Part shown: positions 1 to 5,042 of the stretch, piece after piece | Numbering within the stretch: the stretch's first letter is position 1 | How the letters are laid out: each line of letters opens with the position of its first letter | Source: Mailhella massiliensis | GTDB taxonomy: Bacteria; Desulfobacterota; Desulfovibrionia; Desulfovibrionales; Desulfovibrionaceae | Direction: 5' to 3' | Assembly (NCBI RefSeq): GCF_020741395.1 | Contig: NZ_DYZA01000181.1 | Span: 1 to 5,073 of the forward strand | DNA: 5,073 bases | Position numbers and translations under genes: made by a program | Notes under the pieces: model-generated | What the model was told of the DNA's origin: nothing | The model's input: the letters and a program-made list of their open reading frames with translations, nothing else | Database searches by the model: none

Positions 1-57
1 CTCTCGGATCTTCTCTCGTCGGGCGTTTTCTTCCGGGGTACGATTCTTTCTAGCCAT
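1..57 (-). CDS. N-terminus of IS256-like transposase (partial, runs off window)
   Basis: Nineteen codons are visible, from an ATG at 57-55 to the window edge, reading MARKNRTPEENARREKIRE. A very strong ribosome site, AGGAGG at 71-66, lies 8 bases before the ATG. The ORF starts just inside a terminal repeat (105-129) of the type found at IS256-family ends, which is where the transposase of such an element should start. The charged, Arg/Glu-rich N-terminus is compatible with IS256-family transposases of Clostridia, but the catalytic DDE domain lies outside the window, so the family call rests on position, the terminal repeat and a general resemblance of the first residues. The element reads away from the sensor gene it has interrupted. 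Confidence 0.6.
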   Translation of the reverse strand, partial: MARKNRTPEENARREKIRE

Positions 58-82
58 ATGCTATACCTCCTGTGCGCTGCTT

Positions 83-1567
83 CTATTCTACACCACGTAG
101 GAGGTTTACACAAAATTTGGGATAGTCTCGCTGGTCGCGGGCCATAGCCGCCTTTTGCTGGTTTTCACGCTGTTCCTGACGCTTGTGTGCCTCTGTAATA
201 TCTCTGCCCAGAATATTGGCGACGGGCTCTCCGGCTTCATCCCTGCTGATGAACACATTGATCTCATGCCATTCCTCGCCATAATCCGTCAGGGCACCGT
301 ACTCAAGGTTCCCAATGAAGCCGTTGGCATTGATTCTTGCCCGAAGCGCGTCCAGACTGGCCAGCGCCGCAAACTGGGACACGTTCTCCGGGTCCAGATA
401 GGCGATCTTTTTGCTGTACGCGGTTTCATAGTCATCGGTGGATTTGAAGATCTCCATGAACTGGGTCATGCCGGTGCCAATGATCATGCTGTACTTGCCG
501 GTTCGCAGGTTCAGGGTCAGGTTGTAGCTGTAGAGCAGCTTGGTCAGCTCGGACAGAATCTGGTTTTTCGCAGCCGCTGCACGAAGCTCCTTTTCATTTC
601 GGTCCTGTGCATTATGGGCTTCCGTGATGTCGCGTCCCAGGATGTTGGCAACCCTTGATCCATCCTCCTCAGTGCCAATAAACACATTGACTTCATGCCA
701 CTCGTATTCAACATCCCCCGGATAGAGAACCGGGTACTCCAGCGTCCCCCTGTACCCGCTCTCTGACGGATTGCTCCTTGCCGATGCTAAATCGGTCAGC
801 TCATTGAAGCGGCCCAGATAAGCCGGATGAATGAGGCTGTCCTGAAATGCCCGCAGTTCCCTGTAATCGCTGTGCTTCCTGTATTCATCAACGGTTCGTT
901 CCATGCCCGTTCCGGTGATCAGAGTATAGCCCTGCGTTTGAAGATCCACCGTCAGGTTGTAGCTGTACATGATCTGGGTGATCTGGGACAGGATCCTGTC
1001 CTTCTTTGCAGGTTCCTTTTTCAGCTCGTTTTTGGTTTTCCAGATGGAGTAGCTCTTTTCAATAAAGAAGCTCAGCGTTTCCTTCAGGAGCGCATAGGCG
1101 CCCTGCATTTCCTTTCCGGTTTTCCGCTGCATTCGGGAAAGAATCTCTCTGACTGCATGTTCGTCCATTCCAAGCCCTGCTGTCTTTTGCAGGATTTCTT
1201 CATCTTTCTGTGCAGCAGATAGCGCCTGCCCGGCCAGCACCTTTCCAAGCACCTGCCCATCCGGCAAAACGATGGGAATCGAGAAATCCCAGAATCCAAA
1301 GGGGCACTCATAGACACCGTCCAAATCGGATTTCCATGTTGCCATGCAGCAGGCCATGCCCTTGTCACAGGACTGAACCATCCGGCAAAACTCTGTGATT
1401 CCGAAATCCTCAGAGACCTGGTTGCCCTCTGTGTCAACAATCACAGTGGCCATGCCGCAGCTTTTGGACCAGTTATCCAGCAGGCTGTACAGCTGGTTCA
1501 TATCACAAAACGCCTGCAGCTTCAGGCCGGCCTTTTCCGTTTCCATATCACGGCGATTCTCCATCAT
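83..1567 (-). CDS. PocR-PAS-PAS sensor protein, C-terminus lost to IS insertion
   Basis: This is a 494-residue cytoplasmic sensor with no signal peptide or membrane segment. Residues ~18-172 form a PocR-type sensory domain: a Cys-rich core (C61, C67, C73, C74, C88) followed by the pattern YECPFGFWDFSIPI, then G-x-x-L-A-G-Q. PocR domains are known or proposed to bind small hydrocarbon or metabolite ligands. Two PAS-like copies follow (~195-316 and ~338-459). Each begins with YSYNLT, contains EWHE(V/I)NVFI and ends with the identical VANILGRDITEAH; charged helical linkers follow each copy. The start is ATG at 1567, with GGAG 5 bases upstream; a second ATG follows directly. Homology to a sensor stops at about residue 480, exactly where the IS terminal repeat begins (129), and the last ~14 codons are IS-derived. 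The lost part was probably a kinase or other output domain, so the product may sense but not signal. The gene lies 10 bases after the REC fragment and was probably co-transcribed with it. Confidence 0.85.
   Translation of the reverse strand: MMENRRDMETEKAGLKLQAFCDMNQLYSLLDNWSKSCGMATVIVDTEGNQVSEDFGITEFCRMVQSCDKGMACCMATWKSDLDGVYECPFGFWDFSIPIVLPDGQVLGKVLAGQALSAAQKDEEILQKTAGLGMDEHAVREILSRMQRKTGKEMQGAYALLKETLSFFIEKSYSIWKTKNELKKEPAKKDRILSQITQIMYSYNLTVDLQTQGYTLITGTGMERTVDEYRKHSDYRELRAFQDSLIHPAYLGRFNELTDLASARSNPSESGYRGTLEYPVLYPGDVEYEWHEVNVFIGTEEDGSRVANILGRDITEAHNAQDRNEKELRAAAAKNQILSELTKLLYSYNLTLNLRTGKYSMIIGTGMTQFMEIFKSTDDYETAYSKKIAYLDPENVSQFAALASLDALRARINANGFIGNLEYGALTDYGEEWHEINVFISRDEAGEPVANILGRDITEAHKRQEQRENQQKAAMARDQRDYPKFCVNLLRGVE
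105..129 (-). repeat. Terminal inverted repeat of IS256-like element (copy 1)
   Basis: This 25-base stretch, read on the minus strand, matches the plus strand at 4915-4939 at 21 of 25 positions by hand alignment. The mismatches are at positions 2, 4, 6 and 17. The shared core is ATCCCAAATT followed by TGTGTAAA. The two copies face outward from the region between them, so their element bodies lie to the left of 105 and to the right of 4939. Confidence 0.65.
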
Positions 1568-1570
1568 CGT

Positions 1571-1576
1571 CTCTCC
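1571..1576 (-). promoter_or_regulatory. Ribosome binding site of the PocR-PAS gene
   Basis: AGGAGA-type sequence read on the minus strand, within TAAAGGAGAG. It overlaps the region just after the TAA stop (1580-1578) of the REC fragment and sits about 5 bases before the ATG at 1567. This spacing supports ATG 1567 as the start and suggests translational coupling with the upstream cistron. Confidence 0.6.
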
Positions 1577-1577
1577 T

Positions 1578-2027
1578 TTATTGCCGGCTGCTACCGGAAA
1601 TCACGCGAAGCACTTCCTTGCCATCCAGCGGCTTGGACAGATGCGCATTCATTCCTGCATTCCTGGTTGCCTGCCTGTCCTCGTCAAAGGCATTTGCGGT
1701 CATGGCAATGATCGTGATCGTACGGGCATCGCTTCGATCCATCAGACGGATCGCTTTCGCCGCCTCGATTCCGTTCATCACCGGCATCATCACATCCATC
1801 AGAATCACGTCAACTGTCCCGGCAGGATTCTGCGCAAACAGGTCAACCGCCTGTTTTCCGTCAAACGCCTTCGTCACGACAGCTCCGGCGTCCTCCAAAA
1901 GGTACTGCGCAATTTCCATGTTCAGTTCATTGTCCTCAACCAGCAGAATATGAGGATAATGTGTCCATGCGCACAGCAAAAGATAATAAAATAGCAAATT
2001 ACATTTTATCACATCTGTCGGATACAT
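1578..2027 (-). CDS. Receiver (REC) domain protein, probable C-terminal remnant of a hybrid sensor kinase
   Basis: The ORF has 149 codons, of which residues ~25-146 are a complete CheY-like receiver domain. The visible pieces are ILLVEDN with acidic residues E31 and D32, phospho-acceptor D78 in ILMDVMMP, the T110 switch residue in AMTANAF, and K132 in LSKPLD. ELNMEIAQYLLEDAG after the first strand and the AMTANAF / HLSKPLD signature are typical of the C-terminal receivers of hybrid histidine kinases rather than of OmpR- or NarL-type regulators, and no DNA-binding domain follows. The first ~25 residues (hydrophobic, Tyr/Leu-rich, encoded by AT-rich DNA) look like translated non-coding sequence, and the ATG at 2027 has no good ribosome site. 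The kinase part appears to be deleted. If a predicted promoter at 2003-2031 is used, transcription starts inside the ORF. A free-standing single-domain regulator is the alternative. Confidence 0.75.
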   Translation of the reverse strand: MYPTDVIKCNLLFYYLLLCAWTHYPHILLVEDNELNMEIAQYLLEDAGAVVTKAFDGKQAVDLFAQNPAGTVDVILMDVMMPVMNGIEAAKAIRLMDRSDARTITIIAMTANAFDEDRQATRNAGMNAHLSKPLDGKEVLRVISGSSRQ

Positions 2028-2031
2028 TCAA
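2003..2031 (-). promoter_or_regulatory. Possible sigma-A promoter reading leftward into the REC fragment
   Basis: On the minus strand a -35-like TTGAAT (2031-2026) is followed by a 17-base spacer and TAAAAT (2008-2003). TG one base before the -10 box makes it an extended -10. Predicted start of transcription is near 1996. This lies downstream of the ATG at 2027, so either that ATG is not used or the promoter match is accidental in an AT-rich stretch. No experiment is implied. Confidence 0.35.
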
Positions 2032-2062
2032 CAGAATTTTGCAATATTCGACAAGATAGAAG

Positions 2063-2069
2063 AGAGGGG
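2063..2069 (+). promoter_or_regulatory. Ribosome binding site of the MazE-like gene
   Basis: A purine-rich GAGAGGGG run ends about 6 bases before the ATG at 2076. It is a good Shine-Dalgarno match and fixes that start codon. Confidence 0.55.
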
Positions 2070-2075
2070 AACAAA

Positions 2076-2276
2076 ATGCAGGTTCAGCTTAAGCCCTGGG
2101 GAAACAGCCAGGGCATCCGGTTTTCCCGAGAGTTTCTCGCCTCTGCCGGAATCAAACCAGACGATGTCCAGACCGCGAGGATTGAGAAAGGCAGCATCAT
2201 ACTGAGCAAGCAGGTGGTGTCTGGAAAACGGTGTGTCGGAGAAGACCTATTACTATGGACAGAGACGAATCATTGA
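2076..2276 (+). CDS. MazE/AbrB-family antitoxin, C-terminally truncated
   Basis: The ORF has 66 codons. Residues 1-46 are a swapped-hairpin (SpoVT/AbrB) DNA-binding domain of the MazE/PemI type: MQVQLKPWGNSQGIRFSREFL is the classic opening (the WGNSQGIR motif), followed by GIKPDD and GSIILSKQ. In MazE proteins this domain dimerises and binds its own promoter, and the C-terminal tail then neutralises the MazF ribonuclease. Here residues 47-66 (VVSGKRCVGEDLLLWTETNH) do not resemble a MazE tail, and other reading frames carry better coding signal from about 2215. The junction near 2213 therefore looks like a rearrangement. No MazF ORF follows on either strand, making this an orphan or dead antitoxin. 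A small DNA-binding protein could still be made, because start and ribosome site are good. The gene is divergent from the REC fragment, with about 50 bases between their ORF starts. Confidence 0.75.
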   Translation: MQVQLKPWGNSQGIRFSREFLASAGIKPDDVQTARIEKGSIILSKQVVSGKRCVGEDLLLWTETNH

Positions 2277-2280
2277 TTGA
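2215..2280 (+). pseudogene. Short remnant resembling the HTH accessory protein (OrfA) of IS66-type elements
   Basis: In the frame starting at 2215 the translation is WCLENGVSEKTYYYGQRRIID, followed by a TGA stop at 2278-2280. Small helix-turn-helix proteins of IS66-type elements carry a segment of the form WC-x-E-N-G-I-S-x-K-T-Y-Y-Y-W-Q-R-x-(L/V)-R, and the match is good over ~20 residues. There is no start codon or ribosome site in this frame, and it overlaps the end of the MazE-like ORF in another frame. It is best read as debris fused behind the antitoxin. The match is from memory of the family, not a search. Confidence 0.4.
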
Positions 2281-2374
2281 CATCTGTAAGCGGAATGGCA
2301 AGAGCAAGACGCTATGGCTGGGGGATAAGGGTAAAACGCTGAACTATATCCCGAAGTCAGACGAGATGGTTTAA
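2255..2374 (+). pseudogene. Unrecognised 39-codon ORF fragment
   Basis: An ATG at 2255 opens 39 codons (MDRDESLIDICKRNGKSKTL... ending in DEMV) to TAA at 2372-2374. The composition is protein-like (charged helix, then an LWLGDKGKTLNYIPK-type segment), but I do not recognise a family. GGAG lies about 12 bases before the ATG, which is too far for a good ribosome site. It overlaps the IS66-like remnant in a different frame and may be its frameshifted continuation or a piece of another gene. A real small protein is possible but unlikely. Confidence 0.25.
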
Positions 2375-2412
2375 GAAGCTCAAAACTGATGGAAAGCAAG
2401 ACCAACGGAAAT

Positions 2413-2443
2413 GGCCCTGCCAGCAGCATTGCCAGGCAGGGCC
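2413..2443 (-). terminator. Hairpin downstream of the flavoprotein gene, probable terminator
   Basis: A perfect 9-bp inverted repeat (GGCCCTGCC at 2413-2421, GGCAGGGCC at 2435-2443) encloses a 13-base loop. It lies about 24 bases beyond the stop codon (2469-2467) of the flavoprotein gene in its direction of transcription. The following T-run is weak (CATTTCC), so it may be an imperfect intrinsic terminator or an mRNA-stabilising hairpin. Read on the plus strand, the tail is TTGTGT, also weak. Confidence 0.55.
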
Positions 2444-2466
2444 TTGTGTATGACGGAAATATGGAG

Positions 2467-4446
2467 TTATGCTCTGTGAGCGGCGTTTTTGCCAGCCAGA
2501 CGGCCGAAGGTGATGCTGCGGCCTGCGGCACAGCCTGCCAGCAGGTTAGGGTAGCTGGCATCGAAGTAGCCGCCGGAGCAGTCGCCTGCTACGTACAGGC
2601 CCTCGATGGGCTCACCCTTGGCATTGACGGCGTTCATGTTGGTGTCGATGCGGATGCCGTCCAGCGTGCAGATGAAGTAGCCGCCGCTCATGCGGATGCC
2701 CTCATAGGGCGGCTGACGCAGTGCAGACAGGCGGAAGGCCTCCTTGCCGAAATCCTCGTCCTGCTGCTTGTCGTACAGCTCGTTGTAGCGCGCCACGGTC
2801 TTGACGAAGTTCTCCACCGGCAGGCCCAGCTTCTGGGCCAGCTCCTCGATGGTGTCGGCCTTGACCACGATGCCTTGGTCGCGGTACATGGACATGAACA
2901 CAGCCTCGTTGAACTCCAGCGGCCAGACGGATTCCGCGCCGTTGACGTGGGGGAACATGCGGCTGCAGCCGTGGGTGTCGAAGCGCATCATGTCCTGGAT
3001 GTAGTTGGCATCCCACACCTCGGCGTAGGTCATGCCGGGCAGGGTGTGCGCCATGTGGAGGATGTGGTCGTAGCAGCCGGACTCATTGGTGAAGCGGTTG
3101 CCATTCAGGTCGACCTTCAGGAAGGGCTGGCTGCCCATCCAGAACAGCACGCCCTCGGGCTGGCTGCCCACCTGATCGGGCCGGATGCCGCCGCGGTCAA
3201 AAAGCATGCCGCTGTGGGTCTCGTCCATCGCCGCGCCCGCCCACAGACAGGCCTTGATGCCGTCGCCCATGCTGCCGGGGTAGGAGTAGTTGATGTTGAT
3301 CATCTTGACGGTCTCGGGCTGCAGGGCCTGCATCATGTCCTTGTTGAGGCTGTAGCCGCCGGTGCAGACGATCACGCCCTTGCTGGCGTTGTAGCGCACC
3401 ATGCCCTCGGGGGTATTGGCGTACATGCCGGTGACCTTGCCGTCCTCGTGGATCAGGCGCACCAGCGTGGTATTGTAGTGCACCTCCAGACCCAGGCGGA
3501 TGCCGTAATCCTTCAGCGCCTTGGCGGACACGCCGTGGGCGCCCTGCGTGGCGCTCATCTGCAGGCTGTGGCCCACGTCATAGATGGGATAGCGTACCTC
3601 GCGGGAGTGATCATCCTCCTCGAAGCGGACGCTCAGGCCTACCTCAGCCATGCGGTCGGTGTACCAGTCGATGGCCTCGCCGGAGTGATCCGCCCAGACC
3701 TTGTACAGCCGCTGGTCACCGTAACCGTTGGACTGACGGTACAGCTCGGTGATGACGTCGAACTTGTCGGGGTTCTTGCCGCTGGCCAGCTGCTCGCGGC
3801 TGCCGATAGCGCCCAGCGTGTCGCGGATGCCCGCGCCGCCGTAGCTCTCGTCGAACTTCTCGATGAGGATGGTCTTCGCGCCTTCCTCCACCGCCGCACA
3901 AGCCGCAAACACACCGGCCGTGCCCGCGCCGATGACCACCACTTCGGTGTCGATAGTTTTCACCACGTCCGCTGCAGCGACGATGGGCTCTTCTCCCAGC
4001 CAATCCTTGGTTTCGGCAGTGTTCCCGGCGGAAGCCTGACGCAGCAGCGCCACGTCGATGCCCTTAGCTTGGGCAATACATTCCTCGCAGGCCTGTCGTA
4101 CGGCGGTGCTGGTCTTGGTCGCGCCGGAGACCGCGTCGATCTCGTGGCTCTGCTTCGCAAGGATCTCCTCAGCCAGCTTATCGGCTGCCACGGTGCCGAT
4201 GCCCTGGGTCTCGCCGTCTGCAGTGACGGTCGCTTCAAGGATGCTCGTTTCGTCCACCGTGATGCTCACGGTTACGAAGCTGGCGTAGCCCCGTGAGGTG
4301 GCGGTGTAGGTGCCGGGGGTATAGATCGCCGCGCCCTCGGCCTGCGCCTGGGTCAGATTCACGCCGACCATTGCGCCGGTGGTCACAGCGCCTGCGGCTG
4401 CTGCGCCCTTGAGGAACGTGCGGCGGGAAATCAACTTGTTGTCCAT
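2467..4446 (-). CDS. Tat-exported FMN/FAD reductase, fumarate-reductase-like, substrate unknown
   Basis: This is a complete 659-residue protein. The N-terminus has a twin-arginine signal (SRRTFLK at 7-13, hydrophobic stretch, AQA at 34-36, no lipobox Cys). An FMN-binding domain of the RnfG/NqrC type spans ~43-127, with DAVSGAT at 104-110, the ApbE flavinylation motif, so T110 should carry covalent FMN. An FAD domain runs from ~167 to the end: GAGTAG at 173-178, E196 after the second strand, and a C-terminal TFGRLAG. Exported proteins of this build pass electrons from membrane carriers to an external organic acceptor in anaerobic respiration. Aligned by eye to flavocytochrome c3 fumarate reductase, the proton-donor Arg (R402) position is Y459 (RFTNESGCYD), and the HGANRLGGN segment with its substrate Arg is replaced by FDASYPNLLAGC plus three extra residues. 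Fumarate is therefore unlikely; an enoate, aromatic or steroid-like acceptor is possible. The start is ATG 4446, with GGAGG 7 bases upstream. No apbE is present in the window. The gene is much more GC-rich at third positions than the sensor genes. Confidence 0.93.
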   Translation of the reverse strand: MDNKLISRRTFLKGAAAAGAVTTGAMVGVNLTQAQAEGAAIYTPGTYTATSRGYASFVTVSITVDETSILEATVTADGETQGIGTVAADKLAEEILAKQSHEIDAVSGATKTSTAVRQACEECIAQAKGIDVALLRQASAGNTAETKDWLGEEPIVAAADVVKTIDTEVVVIGAGTAGVFAACAAVEEGAKTILIEKFDESYGGAGIRDTLGAIGSREQLASGKNPDKFDVITELYRQSNGYGDQRLYKVWADHSGEAIDWYTDRMAEVGLSVRFEEDDHSREVRYPIYDVGHSLQMSATQGAHGVSAKALKDYGIRLGLEVHYNTTLVRLIHEDGKVTGMYANTPEGMVRYNASKGVIVCTGGYSLNKDMMQALQPETVKMININYSYPGSMGDGIKACLWAGAAMDETHSGMLFDRGGIRPDQVGSQPEGVLFWMGSQPFLKVDLNGNRFTNESGCYDHILHMAHTLPGMTYAEVWDANYIQDMMRFDTHGCSRMFPHVNGAESVWPLEFNEAVFMSMYRDQGIVVKADTIEELAQKLGLPVENFVKTVARYNELYDKQQDEDFGKEAFRLSALRQPPYEGIRMSGGYFICTLDGIRIDTNMNAVNAKGEPIEGLYVAGDCSGGYFDASYPNLLAGCAAGRSITFGRLAGKNAAHRA

Positions 4447-4453
4447 GGAAAAG

Positions 4454-4458
4454 CCTCC
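4454..4458 (-). promoter_or_regulatory. Ribosome binding site of the flavoprotein gene
   Basis: GGAGG on the minus strand, 7 bases before the ATG at 4446. It sets the start such that the Tat signal begins at residue 7, as expected. Confidence 0.7.
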
Positions 4459-4473
4459 GTTCTTCTGTGTTTT

Positions 4474-4488
4474 CGGGCCTTTTGCCCG
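4474..4488 (-). promoter_or_regulatory. Small hairpin in the 5' leader of the flavoprotein mRNA
   Basis: A perfect 5-bp inverted repeat (CGGGC / GCCCG) with a 5-base loop lies between the predicted transcription start (~4491) and the ribosome site. It is too short to call a riboswitch or attenuator; it may only shape the leader. Confidence 0.2.
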
Positions 4489-4497
4489 GCTGGCTTC

Positions 4498-4526
4498 ATT
4501 ATATCAGCCTTGAATTGTCAAGTCAA
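4498..4526 (-). promoter_or_regulatory. Hybrid promoter for the flavoprotein gene, -35 inside IS30 remnant
   Basis: On the minus strand TTGACT (4526-4521) is followed by a 17-base spacer and a perfect TATAAT (4503-4498); TG one base before the -10 adds an extended -10 element. The -35 box is formed by the last Leu and Thr codons of the IS30 transposase fragment, immediately before its TGA stop (4520-4518). The -10 lies beyond the coding end. Predicted start is near 4491, giving a leader of about 45 bases before the ATG at 4446. Confidence 0.65.
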
Positions 4527-4914
4527 GTGCAACAGTTGGTTGAAGAAAACTTCAAAGGGAGATCTCCAGCCGAGGCATTTACGGGGGCGAAGATTGATCT
4601 TACTGGTAAAGGCGGTGAAGAAAGCGGAATCGAAGCACTCCAAGTCGGTGGATTTGGGGCAGTATTCACGAATGAGCCCATTGGTGTTCTCGTTCGTACC
4701 GCGCATCCAGGGCGCGTGAGGCGGAGGAAAGAAAAAGGGAACGTTGTTCAGCGCAGCGGAGATTTCGTCGTGTTTGGCAAACTCCTTGCCACGATCAGGC
4801 GTGACGGAGCGTACCAGTTCAGGCGGAAGTTCGCTAAGTAGCCGAATCATGCCATCGCGGACATGTGCCGAAGTTTTTCTGGGAATTTTCAAGGACAACA
4901 GTAGCCTTGACTTT
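4511..4914 (-). mobile_element. IS30-family element, truncated 3' end
   Basis: This is the DNA that still belongs to the IS30 copy: the transposase C-terminus plus a few bases past its stop, where the right terminal repeat should lie (around 4511-4535, containing two overlapping TTGAC words). The boundary with flanking DNA cannot be fixed without another copy. The 5' boundary at ~4914 is set by the start of the IS256-like repeat. Confidence 0.6.
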
Positions 4915-5042
4915 GGGTCAATCCCAAATTCTGTGTAAAGTCCGTTTAGGGTGCGAATAGAGCAAAGATTATTTGCGGCGGCAGCAGGCTTGTCCGGCTG
5001 GCGCCTTGTCAACAACATAACACCAGAGGGGGTGGATGTCAA
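4518..5042 (-). pseudogene. IS30-family transposase remnant (C-terminal part), N-terminus replaced
   Basis: The ORF has 174 codons. From about residue 44 to the end it is the catalytic C-terminal part of an IS30-family transposase: KSRLLLSLKIPRKTS, then TPDRGKEF with catalytic D83, the HAPWMRGTNENTNG segment with catalytic E118 (34 residues between them, as expected for the family), and the RPRKCLGWRSPFEVFF C-terminal signature ending in LLHLT. The first catalytic Asp and the whole N-terminal HTH region are missing. Residues 1-43 are translated from a second IS256-like end and DNA beyond it (4915-5042) and do not look like a protein, so the ATG at 5042 is accidental. The protein cannot be an active transposase. 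Its 3' end supplies the -35 box for the flavoprotein gene. Confidence 0.88.
4915..4939 (+). repeat. Terminal repeat of a second IS256-like element (copy 2)
   Basis: The plus strand matches 21 of 25 bases of the minus strand at 105-129 and includes the TGTGTAAA core. It lies exactly where the IS30 transposase homology is interrupted: the residue before KSRLLLS would be completed by a single base change from the usual Asp-Arg. The element body must lie to the right. The mismatches show it is a different element or the other end of a related one. Confidence 0.6.

Larger units (their letters stand above)
1..129 (-). mobile_element. IS256-like insertion sequence, 5' end (left part of window)
   Basis: The outer tip is placed at about 129, where the reading frame of the PocR-PAS protein stops making domain sense. 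Read on the minus strand, the tip contains CCCAAATTTTGTGTAAA; the TGTGTAAA core is typical of IS256-family ends. The tip is followed by about 47 bases of leader and then the transposase start at 57. The body of the element continues beyond base 1, so the other end and the 8-9 bp target duplication usual for the family cannot be checked. The exact tip could be a few bases either side of 129. Confidence 0.6.

Noticed and set aside
155..1994. Several plus-strand open frames across the sensor and REC genes
   Set aside because: They are antisense to clear PocR, PAS and REC domains and show no recognisable protein features.
2076..2374. Intact MazEF toxin-antitoxin module
   Set aside because: The antitoxin tail is not MazE-like and no MazF sequence follows in any frame.
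2389..4296. Very long plus-strand open frame (635 codons) opposite the reductase
   Set aside because: Its His/Ala/Val/Leu-rich translation has no domain and is the usual antisense shadow of a GC3-rich gene. The minus-strand frame has Tat, FMN and FAD motifs.
2467..4446. Naming the reductase fumarate or urocanate reductase
   Set aside because: The diagnostic arginines are not at the expected positions, so a specific substrate name would be unsupported.
4447..4497. Riboswitch or attenuator in the reductase leader
   Set aside because: The predicted leader is only ~45 bases with a 5-bp hairpin and no conserved aptamer pattern.
4498..4521. TTGACA at 4521-4516 as the -35 box of the reductase promoter
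   Set aside because: It is a perfect hexamer but only 12 bases from the TATAAT. The overlapping TTGACT at 4526-4521 has the correct 17-base spacing.
4058..4841. Plus-strand frames at 4058-4288, 4467-4841 and 4510-4719
   Set aside because: They are antisense to the reductase N-terminus and the IS30 transposase fragment and have no family features.
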